A stretch of DNA of 62,000 nt from Zygnema cylindricum (lineage: Eukaryota; Streptophyta; Zygnematophyceae; Zygnematales; Zygnemataceae), in assembly GCA_037447655.1 (NCBI GenBank), contig JBBHKE010002568.1, forward strand, positions 132,711-194,710, written 5' to 3'. The notes under the pieces are model-generated. The model worked only from the letters and a program-made list of their open reading frames with translations, searched no databases and was not told where the DNA came from. Positions within the stretch are counted from its first letter, which is position 1, and the number at the start of each line of letters is the position of its first letter. The position numbers were made by a program, and so were the translations under genes. This document shows positions 35,340 through 47,349 of the stretch, piece by piece.

Positions 35340-35699
35340 CCGTTGTGGTTTACAGTGTCCGTTGGACTTTCCGTTTGACTAGATCGCGTTTGTTGCATAC
35401 ATTTTTTGCTGGTCTTAGAAACCAGCCCGAGGGAGTAAGTAGGTGATAGAAGAAACCTAATTGGAAAATTGGAAAGAGAACCTATAATGGTCGTATAGAT
35501 TTATGTGACTGCCCCAATTTCTTTTTTTTTTTGGCGATTGACCTCTCCCTTTAACCCTTTGGGAGGTGTATAGGAATGGGACAAGAAGAGGTCCCCTTCT
35601 ATGCGGACAAAAAGGGGCAGGGATACAAATGTTCTTCAGTAGCCGCTTAGTTTTAGTGAGAGAGGAGGACCTGTTGGTTATGTAGAGAAAAAGGTCGAT

Positions 35700-36040
35700 T
35701 GGTCACGATCTCTTTCTCTCTCTCTCTCCCTCTCGCTCTCCTCTCTCCTCTCCTCTCTCCTTCCCCTTTTCCTCTTTCTCGCACTCTCCCCTAGCCTCTC
35801 TCCCACTCCTTCTCCCATTAATGCACATCCATCTCCCGTCCAACCTCTCCCTCTGTCTCTTTCCCTCTGTTTCTCTCCCTCTGTCCCTCTGCCTCGCCTT
35901 TTCCCTCTTTCCCTCTTTCCCTCTTTCTCTCCCTCTGTCCCTCCGCCTCGCCTTTTCCCTCTTTCCCTCTTTCCCTCTTTCTCTCCCTCTGTCCCTCCGC
36001 CTCGCCTTTTCCCTCTTTCCCTCTTTCCCTTTTGCCTTTC
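35700..36040 (+). repeat. CT-rich satellite with 54-bp tandem units
   Basis: CTCTCTCC tract, then three near-identical 54-base units beginning at 35875, 35929 and 35983 (each starts CTCCCTCTGTCCCTC). Lies 480 bases beyond the TIC stop. Confidence 0.8.
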
Positions 36041-36437
36041 TACCCTATACATAACGAATCCTTTCATAAGCCTTTTATTGAATCATTAACTGTATTTCTC
36101 GAGCGATATTTTGGGCTCTTTGTGATAATTTAGGTCAAATACTGTGATTAGAATTGCATGGGAACTGCTGGACTATTATCCCGAGGCAATTTCCGATTTG
36201 CCCTAATTTCTTAGATCCTATAGAGAAAACAAATTTGCTTTTTTGAGTAAATGAGAAGGTATGAGAAAACTGTTGGGAAACAATAGATCATTTTTTGGTT
36301 GATTTGGTTAAGTATTGTATCCGTATTCATGTCACGATGTCTTGGTTTCTTTTTTTTTTATGCTGTCGAATGATTTTGTTTGGGTACTTTTTCTCAGGTT
36401 TTGTCTTCACTTGACTGTGTCACTGAAATGTAGACTA

Positions 36438-36654
36438 CCCCGAGAATCGCTAGTAGTGTTAATTTTTTTCTCGTCTCTTAAAACATCTTTTCTCCATACG
36501 CACATGTCGGATTGTGGCTCTGACGGTTTGCGATTGAAAGGTAAGGTCATCAACTTCTGATTGGCGGTCTGAAATTGAAAATCAACAAATGTGTACGAAG
36601 AAAAGATGTTTTAACTTGTGTAAAAAAATTTGACACTATTAGCGATACACGGTG
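36438..36654. mobile_element. MITE family A, copy 5 (subtype 1)
   Basis: 217 bp, left end CCCCGAGAATCGCTAGTAGT after TA, right end CTATTAGCGATACACGGTG. Interior hairpin arms as in 17464 and 38962. Confidence 0.78.
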
Positions 36655-37087
36655 GAATTGCTTATTTGGTCCATCATAGATTTATTGAAGGTGAGGCTGT
36701 TTTGATGTGCCTTGGTGTTCTGTGACATGTGAGCGTATAGAGTCTATTGGTATTACAACTTCATTAAGCACTGTCAACGAATATTTGTGCCAAAATGTTT
36801 TGTATGCGGTTCTGAATGAGTCATTTTGCTTTCCATGCCTTTTCTGGTAAACTACCCGAAGATTAAACTAACCGAAGAGATGAGTGGTGAAACAGAAATC
36901 GATTTTTCTTATCTTCTAGATGGGGTGAGCAACTATGGTTTAAAAGGTGACAGCTGGTTTTGGAGCTTTTGTCCCAGTGCCATACAGAAGATGAGTCATC
37001 TTAAATACACACTAATTAGCCGCATGTCAAGCTGCGCTAACGCAGGGTAACAGAGGATTCTTTACCCTTGTAATGAATACTGACTTT
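36655..37087. other. Intergenic, no gene recognised
   Basis: AT-rich spacer between a MITE and a LINE relic. A 74-codon open frame (36826-37050) has no recognised motif. Confidence 0.5.
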
Positions 37088-37164
37088 ATTAGAAAGCGTG
37101 ATGGTAAACCATCTGTTTCCATGGGAACAAAAAGAGGCAGCAATGCTGAAACTGAAAAACTACA
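37088..37164 (-). mobile_element. LINE 3'-tail relic
   Basis: On the minus strand it reads GTAGTTTTTCAGTTTCAGC, then TTTTTGTTCCCATGG and the hairpin GATGGTTTACCATC followed by GCTTTCTAATAA. This is a diverged copy of the tail at 10300-10385. Confidence 0.65.
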
Positions 37165-37793
37165 TGTGGAGGGAAGCAAACACAACGGAGAAGCAAGGGA
37201 AAAGCTATGAAACACGAAAATAAAGGACAAGTAAAACAAACACTCCCAAAGAGGTAGCAAACACGTAAGAAAACGCGGGTGCGAAAAACAGAATGACCCA
37301 ACTAAACCCAGATACAACTAAATATCTGCGAAAAGCAACTTTGTGGGCACAATTGTAGTATATAAATTCATGTTTGGGGGTCAATATTCTCGGTCTAAAT
37401 AGGAAGTTCTGGACAGGTGTCATCTGTAGAAATTGGATAGTACTGCGAGAGAGCATATGAAGAAAGCCCACCCACAGTATATGGGTGAAGTATAACTATG
37501 AAGAAGCTGATGGTGAAAATAGTGAAAAAAATTGTTTGTTCTGCGCTGGTAAGGCATCTGAGTACGCGGAAACAAATAGAGTGGAAAACATGAAAACAAA
37601 AGTTGATTAAATGTACAAACCAGGAAGACAAAAATATAATGGAAGATACTGCGGGAAAAGGCAAAAAACCAGAGGCTGCAGAAAAGATTAATAAGCACAA
37701 AATCTGATCATCGGTGAAAAGACGTGACGACGATGAAAAACACAATTCAGATAACTGAACCAGAAAACAAGTGACAACCTTTTTTCCGCAAGC
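37165..37793. other. Intergenic, no gene recognised
   Basis: Open frames on the minus strand (up to 140 codons) are Phe/Leu/Ser-rich without a recognisable domain; not supported as genes. Confidence 0.5.
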
Positions 37794-37795
37794 TA

Positions 37796-37998
37796 CACCG
37801 CTCGTCGTTATTAGCATTAAAATGTTTATTAGAATTTAATGTAAAATTAGAAATTAATGATATGAATTTAGTGCAAGGAGACGTGGCAGATTGTAGTCCA
37901 CGTCCTTAATTAGTGTTGTTGACTCTAATTTGTGATTTTTTGCCAAAAATAGTCACGACCGAATAAGTGTTATTAACACCTAATAATGGTGAGCGGTG
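37796..37998. mobile_element. MITE family A, copy 6 (subtype 4)
   Basis: 203 bp, TA on both sides; ends CACCGCTCGTCGTTATTAGC and CCTAATAATGGTGAGCGGTG. The interior is unlike the other subtypes. Confidence 0.7.
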
Positions 37999-38296
37999 TA
38001 CCACTTTCACTATCTATTGCATATGTTTTCCTGCAGTTCATTCCATCGTTATCCGTATGCTTCCCTTTATTTGATTGTTTGACCATATTAGACCTCTCTG
38101 TGCCCTCTCTCCCTATCCCTCTCCCCCTTGCTCCACCCAAATATCGCAACGCAGCTTTTTGGGGTGTCAAAATTATTTTTGCCGCCGGAGCCAATTGGGG
38201 TATCCTCTCAAACGGGTTTTGGAGCCGTGGTTAATAAAATATAATAAGTTATAATAAAATATACTAAAGCACAATAAAATTATATATGGGTTTTGA

Positions 38297-38478
38297 GATA
38301 TGGGCTCTGTTCTCCATCCAGATTGGGTTGTCCTCAAGGTTGATTTCTACGGCCTAGAATGAGTACTTCGCATTTTGCCCGCTTTCCTCCTCTAGTGTTT
38401 CAGTTTTGGCATTGGCGCCCTTTTTTTGTTCCCATGGCGCCACGTGGTGTACCATCGCGCTTTTTTTTTTTTTTTTTA
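38297..38478 (+). mobile_element. Internally deleted LINE relic
   Basis: 38297-38350 is similar to the RT motif-A region (compare 8228-8285: ATCCAGATTGGGTTGTCCTC against ATCCGGATTGGTTGGTCCTT). It is followed within 50 bases by a 3' tail (38397-38478: TTTCAGTTTTGGCATTGGC, then a decayed hairpin and a T-run). Confidence 0.6.
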
Positions 38479-38961
38479 AATAAAGTCTTGCTGGGCTTTT
38501 TCGTTATTAGTGTGGATCGAATATGCGAGCGCTTTCTCAAGTCGACGCCGCTATCTGACACGCGATGTACTTTACTACGAAATAACGGGCAGTTATCGTA
38601 CAGCACGCGATTTAAGTGTCTCCTGGATTAAAATAAAATAATTGCACATGCAGACGCCGCGTGTTTTTTTGTCGTTGTAAACGTCATGTTTTTTGTGACG
38701 TTCTTAAAAGTTTAGTTTTCTCTGACATTGTCGACGTCAAGTATTCCGTACGTTTTCTCTATGGCTTTCAATTTCGTTTCTTGATCTTTTGTCTCTCGAC
38801 ACGTCACCAACTTACGCGAAAAGATAGTCAAAAGTTTTTTTTTTTTTTTCGAAACTCTTTCCTTTCGTGCTAAAAATAAAAAATGTCGTATTTTATTCCA
38901 GGAAGGAGAGTGTACGGGAGTGAGGTGACGCCCGAGACACCTGCAAATGTGTTAAACCGTT

Positions 38962-39176
38962 CACCGTGAATCGCTGTTAGTGTTATTATATTTTTCGTCT
39001 TAAAACATTTTTTCTTTGTACACACATGTCCGATTGTGGATCTGACGGTTGCGATTGAAAGTTAAGATTCTCAGCTTCCGATTGGCGGTCTCAAATTGAA
39101 AATCCGACAAGTGTGTACGGAGAAAAGATGTTTTAAGTGGCGAAAAACTTATTAACCCTAATAGCGATACACGGTG
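38962..39176. mobile_element. MITE family A, copy 7 (subtype 1)
   Basis: 215 bp, ends CACCGTGAATCGCTGTTAGT and CCTAATAGCGATACACGGTG. Long hairpin: TTAAAACATTTTTTCTTTGT pairs with the GGAGAAAAGATGTTTTAAG side. Confidence 0.83.
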
Positions 39177-40765
39177 TAATGCTCGTGACGAGCAAAACTG
39201 AAACGCGTGTCACTCCCTCGTGCGGAAAGATTGAGATTGATTGGCTCGTGCAAAGAAACTTTTCTATTCGTCTCTCGGGTGTCACGACGCTAGTCTGGCT
39301 GCTGACGTTTAAGTTTGAAGGTGAGCTGGCATGACGCGGTGGATTGGACAAGGAAAGACGTCAAAATGACGTATTTTTTGTTCGTTGGTTTCCAGATTTT
39401 ATTCGTACGTAAAATATTTGTCGCGGTGAAGCATTCAATATTTGAGGAAAACGACAGAAAAAATACCTTTACTCACACAAGCGTTATACAGTACGATAAA
39501 CGAGATTCTCGTCGCCATCTCCGTACAAAAGCGGACAACTTCAAATGCCCATTTTGGCATTTTCCTCGTCAATCGTGCGGCCATCGTCGTCGTACGAAAT
39601 AATATCGTACGACTGTCCTGCTGGCATGCCAGAAGGACCTGGCATCCCGCACGTTTAGACATTTCATGCTTCGGTACGACTCTGTACGAAAAAATATTCA
39701 AATCGGATCACGCAATTTCATCCTTCTGAAAGATTTTGTACGGACTTATCTTGCAAATCAGATCACATCTGGATTCTTTATGTGACCTTAGAATTTTTCG
39801 CGTCACGTTTTCGTCCATATTGGCCATCTATGGAACAACTGTTTTTTTCGTAAAAAAAATAACGAAAAAAAGTTTACGTGGCGGACCCTTCACTGCTGTA
39901 GTGAAAACCTTGGGTTCCGTGATCCAAGTAGAGACAAAAAGGTCGTTGTAACCGCAAACGCCAGCTAAAATGCACTTAGATAAAACAAAAAAAATAACTA
40001 CAAGGGAATTCCTCTCAAAAGACATACGCCGTCATCGCCGCAAATCCCCCTAGTTACGCGGCGTTGTCAGTTTGGTCAGTTTCCGTTAAGAGCATATCGT
40101 AATCTGATTCGCTGTCGTACACCCCATTAGCTTTTACGAGAAACGCGTACGTTGACGTCCCGACAGCGAAACAGATCGCGATATGCCCCTGATGCGATAC
40201 CGCCACTTGTCACACTGCCAACGAGGCACCGACCTCATCCAATTTCTTTGGCGCACTGTTCAAAGTGCACGACAGCATTGAATCTCTCAACTGCCACGGT
40301 CACTAAAGTGAAAATAACCTTCTGCTAATCGTACACTTTAGGGTTAAACCGTACTTAAAATTTCCCGAAAAAATGTACGATCGGTACGATTTCCCCGCAA
40401 ACCGCGGATAAAAAACTAGAAACTTCCATAGTATAAGTACTGGTTTGTTACTGCATGCTTTTTCAGTGCATTACATTTTACTTTTTTACCATGGGCGTCT
40501 CTTCCTCTCCTCGGATTTTCACATCTCGCTGCAGTTTTCGGGCAACGCTCGAAAAAAACCTTTTGATTTGTTGTTGTTAAGACTTTGTAATGGTACTGAA
40601 ACTTTCTTTGCTTACCGTCTTTCAAATGCCTCTGTCAATTAGGGCACGGATTAGGGTTTCATTCTCGAATCAGTTTTTGCACAGCTTCCTGTAACTCTTT
40701 TATTATCTTTATTTTTGAAATTTATTTTTGAAATTTATTTTTTGAATTAATTATTTTTTGGACCA
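39177..40765. other. Intergenic and kinase upstream region
   Basis: Unusually rich in GTACGA/TCGTAC, including the palindrome GTCGTACGA (about 39591) with TCGTACGAC (about 39604). No coding region supported. Near 40715-40755 a TTTTTGAAATTTA unit repeats just before the kinase start. Confidence 0.5.
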
Positions 40766-43700
40766 ATGGCTTCCACTTTCTTGAAACCAGTAGGGACGAG
40801 GGCTCTCTGCAGCTCTAATGAATTGACACGTGGACCAATGAGAACTCTTGAAACAAAGCATAACTGCCAAAATTGCCAAGTTGTTAAGTCTTCACTATGT
40901 GCACTCCGTTTCCCTTCCAACCGTAGGTTGCTTTCAACTGAAACTATGCCACGTCAGCATGGTTTTATGTCGGTTTCCTCTTCCCGGCAATTTCGTTCCA
41001 CAGTCACCTCGTGTAGTTCAAAAAATCAAGGATGTGAAAATAACGTCGTGTCGACAGGTGGCAAACTGCAACAGGGAGGGACAGGAAAAGACAAAGTACA
41101 GTCGGAAGGAAGAAAGAGAGAGACCATGAGTGGGGGGGGGGGGAGGAGGGAGAGAGAGGGCACTGATTGGAACGGACAACTCCTTCGTTCGTTTGCAATT
41201 TTGGACATTAGTCTCCTACTGCCTCCTTTGGACCAATTAGGGTTTAATCAGGATATCATTACCGCAGCCTTTGTGTCACTGGGAGCTTTGCTGTGGGTTC
41301 GAATATTCGACGAATTAATGCGTTTTAGGGTTTTGGAACAGGTGAGGTACTTTTAAGGGCAGTGGGAGTTCCAATTTCTTTTCTGATTCTGAAAACCAAT
41401 GGTGGAATGGAATGCAGTATAGATAAAAATTAGAAAACATTGGGCTGCCCTAAGGAGTACCATCTTTGAAAAAAGAAAGGCGGTTGTTTTTGGAAGGTCG
41501 ATTTAATGGCTTCTTTTGTAGAATTTGAAAAATATAGGAGTTAGTGATTTTCTTTGGAGTGATTGTACCTTGACATGCCATAAGAAAAATAGGTTTTTGT
41601 GACTCTAAAGTGATGATTCTGATTTTTCAAACCTCGATAGTCAGTTTACAGTAATGAATAAAGTATCCCATGTAAGACCCATTATGACCCATTTAAGAGC
41701 ACGACCTATGCTAACTTATGTACATGTGAATAGCCTTCCATGGGTGTTTTTTTTCCCACCTAGGTGTCTGTTCAGTAATCACTGAGTAAGTTATTTATAG
41801 TGCTGAAAAATTGGCTCCTAAATCAGTGTGATTTGGACTATTTTGGCTGATGGTGTCATCTTGAATTTCCCGCAAAAACTTTTATTTTCCCCCCTTTCTC
41901 TTTCTTTGTTTCTGCTTCTCAACACCAATCTGATTCTCAATTGTATTTGAAGTCTTCGTGATGCATGCTTGGGATTCGCTAATTTTTCATTAATTTTTAA
42001 TTTCTAACTGTTTTAAAGGAAATACTTGTTTCAACGTGAGACTTTGGCATGTTCCAGTTTTCCATTATTGATGTTTTCAATTGTGACTTTTGAAATGGGG
42101 CTCTGATTACATTCAGAAACTGAGTCGGAAGCTGGTCCATATCACGACAGGGCTTGTCTTTATGCTGTCGTGGCCTTTTTTCAGGTAGCCTTTTCACTCT
42201 CCCTCCTTCCCCCTTCTTTCTCGTTGTGCCAGTTGGGCATGAGTTCCATCCACACATTTGCAATTCTGTTTCCATGCGTCTTTTCTTTACATATTATGGC
42301 ATTTACTTTTGTTTTTTGTAGATGCGTGTCCTGAATGTGTTTCCAAAGAGTAAAACGCTCTAAGAATTAACTTGAAGATTGGCTTCTTATTAGGACAGTG
42401 AGGCTCCCGAGGCGAGGATATACGTGGCTCTTGTTCCGTTAGCCAACGCCGTCAAACTGCTCCTTCTTGCTCTTGGAATCACAAAGGACGAGGCGGCAGT
42501 ACGGTCCATAAGCAGAGACGGGAATCCAAGGTCAGGAAAAGAACTTGATAAACAGTTACGCATAAGTAATTACCTGTTAGGGACTCTTCAAACCTGCACA
42601 TGATGTGGATGGTAATGGAAAAGCCGTCTATTGTCTTATGGCATGGAGAGACATGCTATTTGCATCCTAATTGCTCAAGGCTTTGGAAAGGAAGGTTTGT
42701 TATTTTTTCTGTTTAGCACGCTGACGGACTTTTTGAATCGGGCCGATCCAGGGAACTTCTTCGTGGACCCATGTTTTACGTGATGGCTTTTATAAGCAAC
42801 GTTTTCTTTTTTTGGAGAAATTCTCCAGTTGGTATTGTGGCCATGGCTCTCATGTGTGCAGGCGATGGTGAGTGCTCGCGTCCTTGTGCACCATTTTATC
42901 TACCATGTTTTACCATAATTAGTGTGGATGAGCTACAATTTTGCTGAAAATTTGTCTGGGTGGCTTCAATGTCGATCATATCTAGTATGAATGGGCTTAC
43001 TATAGTACCGTAATACAGCTAATTTTGTACCAGAAATAGCTGCTCACGAAGAAGGAGAATTACTAAAATGGCAAAAAGTTCAATAAAGTAAAATTTCTGT
43101 CATCCGGGGTTAAAATGGCCTGAAAATACAATCGTCTGGAGTGACCTCTGTGAGTTAAGATTCGTGTAACTTGATGACTATGGACAGCTTTGCTGCCAAC
43201 CCGTACAAAAGATTAACAAATTGCCTATTTTATTATTTAAATCTAATGTCTCAATCACGATTTTTGGAACAGCTTATTGTAACTTTCGGAAAAATCTGTG
43301 GTGGGTATTCACTATTAGTGTAGGTCTGTTGGCAGTTGCTTACTTGTGGTATTAATGTTAAGATAACCGGACATTCGCTACATATTTTGTGGAACCTTAA
43401 TTATAGTCAGTACTATAGTTAAATTCTTGGTTTAATAATCAGTTTATTATATGAACTTCAGTCCGATTAGTGACAAAAATGTGGTTAGAGTTCAATTGGG
43501 TGGCTGAAAATAACAATACTGAACCGCATGACCCGGTAGAAAATTAGAAATGCTACAGTAAGTCTGGATAAGCTACAATGTGAACGAATTAAGTGTGGAT
43601 GGGACTAACTGTGGAATGGGAAAATTGAATAGTCCATGCTAGATCATGCGTTCAAAAAAGAAGGGGTCTCTGTCAATATTGTGTAGTTGTTGAGAAATAC

Positions 43701-44714
43701 ATTTGTCCACGTTGTTTTTGAAAATATTGATATTGACCATTATTTTGGTGCAAACTATTTGCTGTAGAAGATTTGGTTTAAAGATGGCATGCTGACCCGT
43801 ACGCATATGTGAATGTGTCTCATCTTTCTTATTAGGAAGTTGATGGTAAATTACAAGGACTTAGAGTTACTAAACCTGTAATTGCTCCCTCTGTTGAGAT
43901 GAAATAACTTGAGCAGAGAAGTTTTTTTGATGGCGTCTGTTGTTCCATTAAAAAAAAATTGTTTTGGTTGTTTTAGTTTTGGTCGTGAGGCTTTGACTTG
44001 GGAAGGAGGTCATTGTGTGGGTGACAGGTATTGCTGATATTGTGGGACGTCGATACGGTTCTGAGAAACTTCCGTGGAATCGAAACAAAAGTTGGGCCGG
44101 AAGCATTGCGATGTTTGCCGCAGGGCTGCCTCTCGCACTCCTGTAAGCAACATTTTTGAAAAACAAATAAACGTCATGAGGATTGAGGGTTGCATCGCAT
44201 TTTGGTAAAGAACATCTTTGACCAGAAAATAGAAAAGAGAATGATGATGATGATTAGGGTGAAGGTGAAGGTGAGGATGAGGATGATGGCTCCATATTTA
44301 GGCTTTACTCTTATAAAGGTTCACAAACTTGAAGGAATGTTTTACAGAGATAAAAGTTTAGGAGCCATGAGAAAGCTTTGAGATTAAATGGTGGCCGTAT
44401 TATGAGACTGTTCGGTATACTTTCGAATTATACTTTGAAATGTAACTGAGAGGCAAAAGGTTGAATTTTAAAGGTTACTAAAATTATTGTGGTTTTTGGG
44501 TTGGTTCAGTTTCATTGCGTATTTTAGCGGATTTGGATATTTTGAATGCGATTGGTGGAGCACTGTCTGGAAAGTGACGTTTATCACATTTTGTGCCACT
44601 TTAGTCGAATCTCTTCCAATTACTGAAAAGCTCGACGATAATCTCACAGTTCCGTTGACAGCTGCCATTGTCGGCTCTCTTTTATTCCCCGGAAGTTTCA
44701 TTTCGCCCTTCTAA
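40766..44714 (+). CDS. VTE5: Phytol/farnesol kinase (VTE5 family), plastid-targeted, 6 exons
   Basis: CTP-dependent integral membrane kinase that phosphorylates phytol (or farnesol), feeding tocopherol and chlorophyll-phytol salvage in plastids. Exons: 40766-41341, 42117-42184, 42399-42530, 42752-42867, 44028-44142, 44510-44714. GT-AG junctions and phases close to 403 residues plus TAA. The first about 130 residues are Ser/Arg-rich with a Gly run and no family match, as expected for a transit peptide plus variable N-region. Core motifs: LSRKLVHITTGLVF (exon 2), ARIYVALVPLAN (3), RELLRGPMFYV and ALMCAGDG (3-4), GIADIVGRRYGS...NRNKSWAGS (5), ATLVESLPITEKLDDN (6). Several hydrophobic segments fit the multi-pass fold. 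Distinguishing VTE5 from farnesol kinase needs a tree. Intron 4 (42868-44027) is 1.16 kb. Confidence 0.93.
42868..44027 (+). other. Long intron 4 of the phytol kinase gene
   Basis: 1.16 kb AT-rich, with no repeat or reading frame that I recognise; ends GGTGACAG at the acceptor. Confidence 0.7.
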
Positions 44715-45742
44715 GGTGAAAGTTATGAAGTTCTTTAATTTTTGAAATATGTTTCTAGAGCTTTAGACAAAACTAGAATGAGAGAAAAACCTTAGCCTAA
44801 AAAGAAGGAAAAGAGGAGTTTAGAAAGATTAAAGCGGGATAGAAATGGGACGTTAGAGACATTAAAGAGGGAGAGAGATCAAAGAAGAAGAGAACGGAAG
44901 TAGCAATCCAAAAAGTGCAATAATTTGTTAAGGCTTGGCATGTGGGGAAGCACATCGTGAGATAGAAAAGCACAGTAGGCAATATCATAGGATGACCGGA
45001 GAAATACTTAAGGTGTCAACGAAGAGAGAGGAGGAAGAAAATGGACGCGAGAGTTTATAGTTCGGTATTGTATTGTTGTTTTTTGTCATCAATTTCATGG
45101 TATAAGTTTCTGGAGGCACCTTTGTTATGTTTGGACTCTATTACTTTTGCACAATGAGAAGAATTGTCGGCAAGAATATTCGGCAATGTCAAAATTCCTT
45201 TCCTTTCCCATATTAGGGTCAATACCGCCAAATATTTTTAAGTTAACAACAATTTGTAAACGAAAACAGAAATTACAAAAGCATGATGAGTAGGTCGTTG
45301 CATGTCATGGACCTAATTGCGTAATAAATGCTAATGCAAAAAAGCCAAAAAATAGAAAAGAAGCCACAGAAATATATATGTGAAGTACTCGTAAATTACT
45401 TTAGAAACTAAAAATTGAGACTGGGTACTTTTTGAGCTAGATACAAATTGCCTTGGTTCTTATATTCTTCGCCAAATAAGTCCCCGCATTAAGGAGAGAG
45501 AAAAACTGAAATCGAAAGTGAAGAAAAACAGGTGTAAGAAAATCAAGTGGAAGCTACTGATTGAGAGAAGGAAACAAGAAAGATCGAAAGGGAAGGCACG
45601 TGAGTTGAAAGTACGGTAACTAAAAGCTAAAAGTACGAACGGACACTGTTTGTTCGGTGACTGCTATAAATGTCGGTTGCCGTTGGATGAAGTTCAATCC
45701 AACGGCGTGTCCTGCAAAAGATTTCCGTACAGAAACCTCGGG
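44715..45742. other. Intergenic, no gene recognised
   Basis: Purine-rich to about 45060, then AT-rich. No supported coding region, RNA gene or repeat. Confidence 0.5.
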
Positions 45743-45750
45743 GTTTTGTT

Positions 45751-46256
45751 CATAGTTCAAAAGTAGGCGTTTTTATGGTAGGCCTTTGGTAGGCGCACAA
45801 AACTTGGCACAAAACTCGCGCAGAGTAGGCATACTGTATGTGTGTGCGTTTGTGCACACTTTTGTACGAACGTACGAATCTGACGTATGATCATAGTACA
45901 GCGCACGCCGCTGGACGAAATTTCAGCGAACTGACTCAGCGTAGGATGAGTTGTGTTATGGGCTTTTCATGTGATCTTCTTACATCGCTACTTTGATCAG
46001 CGACCGTCCGATCGTCCAAATCTGACGGTTTAAATAAAAAATGCCTCAAAACTCACAAATTTTATTTTTTTTGTCCGAATGTTTTTCAAAATTTAGACAT
46101 GACGTTTAATTCTCTATCGATCGATGTGCAACTCAACCCTGTTGCTATTTTTTTTCATTTTGCGACCAATACAATATGGGTCTTAAGGTCATATTGTATG
46201 TTTTACATACAATAGGCATATTGTATGGGCCTACTTTAACCTACTTTTGAACTATG
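45751..46256 (+). mobile_element. MITE family B, copy 2, perfect 8-bp TSD
   Basis: 506 bp with ends CATAGTTCAAAAGTAGG and CCTACTTTTGAACTATG. Perfect 8-base target duplication GTTTTGTT at 45743-45750 and 46257-46264. The interior has no coding frame and includes a subterminal palindrome (CATATTGTATG...CATACAATAGG). Confidence 0.93.
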
Positions 46257-46667
46257 GTTTTGTTCGTAACAAAGTGCGCCGCGTATCGCTTTTAGAGTGT
46301 GTGGCCATGCGCTAAACTGCTAAAGTAAAGGTTGTCTTCTGTCGTTTTCCTCACCGAAAAAACTTTTTGCCGTACAAATAGTGTAAAAACCAAAGTACAA
46401 TTTACGTCATCTTGAAACTTATTAATTTCTAACATAGCTTCAATTTGGCGTCTTCTCTTTCTCGACCCATTGCAACGTCATGCTACTGTAGCTCATCTTT
46501 GAACTCTCACGCAAATCGCCTCGAGTGCACGAAGGAGTGTGCACGCTATTTTTGCCCGTCACGCGCATGTACGGAAAAAAATTGGGTCCTTTGCAAAAGT
46601 CTAGTCTCCTTTGTCACCCTCCTCCCAATATCCCTTCCCTCTCCCTCTTCCCGGAATGAAACACGAC

Positions 46668-46841
46668 AACATTGTAAACAATAGTCGCGGGCGACCCGGT
46701 GCTTTGCCCTTTGGTTGCCAAGGGCAACATTGTAAACAATAGTCGCGGGCGACCCGGTGCTTTGCCCTTTGGTTGCCAAGGGCAACAATGTAAACAATAG
46801 TCGCGGGCGACCCGGTGCTTTGCCCTTTGGTTGCCAAGGGC
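46668..46841. repeat. Three 58-bp tandem units with two small palindromes each
   Basis: Units start at 46668, 46726 and 46784 and are nearly identical. Each has ATTGTAAACAAT (diverged to ATGTAAACAAT in unit 3) and GCCCTTTGGTTGCCAAGGGC, both self-complementary. A single diverged unit lies at 53160-53216. Confidence 0.92.
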
Positions 46842-47063
46842 CTGTCGTTTTTGTACAGTACCATAAAAAATGCGATAGATTTGCAGTAGATATTGTGGGT
46901 TCGTTGATAGATATTTTCTCGACCGTCAAACTTCTTGCAGCTACGATTTTTGTACGGCTGAGATTTTAAAATCCAAGGACAAATTTGGTACGACGATATG
47001 GATATCGATTCATTTTCACCGTCGATGGGAAAATACTTTCGGCAGTTGATTCCGCAGGTACAG
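46842..47063 (+). repeat. Dispersed repeat E, copy 1
   Basis: High-similarity partner at 53217-53436 in the same orientation (both contain TTGCAGTAGATATTGT, ACGGCTGAGATTTTAAAATC and TTTTCACCGTCGATGG). Both end at GGTACAGTA. Nature unknown. Confidence 0.8.
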
Positions 47064-47065
47064 TA

Positions 47066-47091
47066 CACCGCCAATCGCTATTAGAGTCAAG
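47066..47091 (+). mobile_element. Start of MITE family A, copy 8, cut by the assembly gap
   Basis: CACCGCCAATCGCTATTAGA after ACAG-TA, then the N run. The remainder is missing. Confidence 0.6.
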
Positions 47092-47101
47092 NNNNNNNNN
47101 N
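47092..47101. other. Assembly gap (10 N)
   Basis: Ten N. True length unknown; sequences on either side need not be adjacent. Confidence 1.
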
Positions 47102-47349
47102 GTTCATTTAGCTATCTATACTTACCAGTTTCTACTGGAACCTCGAGAGAGCCTCTCTCCGACTATGGATGACTTAAAAAGATTCAGGATAGAGAGAGAT
47201 TTTGAGATAGATGACTGTATGCCATGGTTAGTTTAATAACACAGCATATCTTTTCATGTACACGGCCACATGAAAGACATGCCGGTAGCATGCTGTACCG
47301 GTTTTACAGTTGTGTAAAGTAGAGATCTAAGTAAGTGCATTAGGGGCCT

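Noticed and set aside
35678-36067. Arg/Glu/Gly-rich and Ser/Leu/Pro-rich frames downstream of TIC
   Set aside because: Product of a 54-bp CT satellite; no motif or splice context.
46668-46841. CRISPR-like repeated palindromic units
   Set aside because: Units abut with no spacers, there are only three copies, and the context is a eukaryotic genome; it is a tandem repeat.
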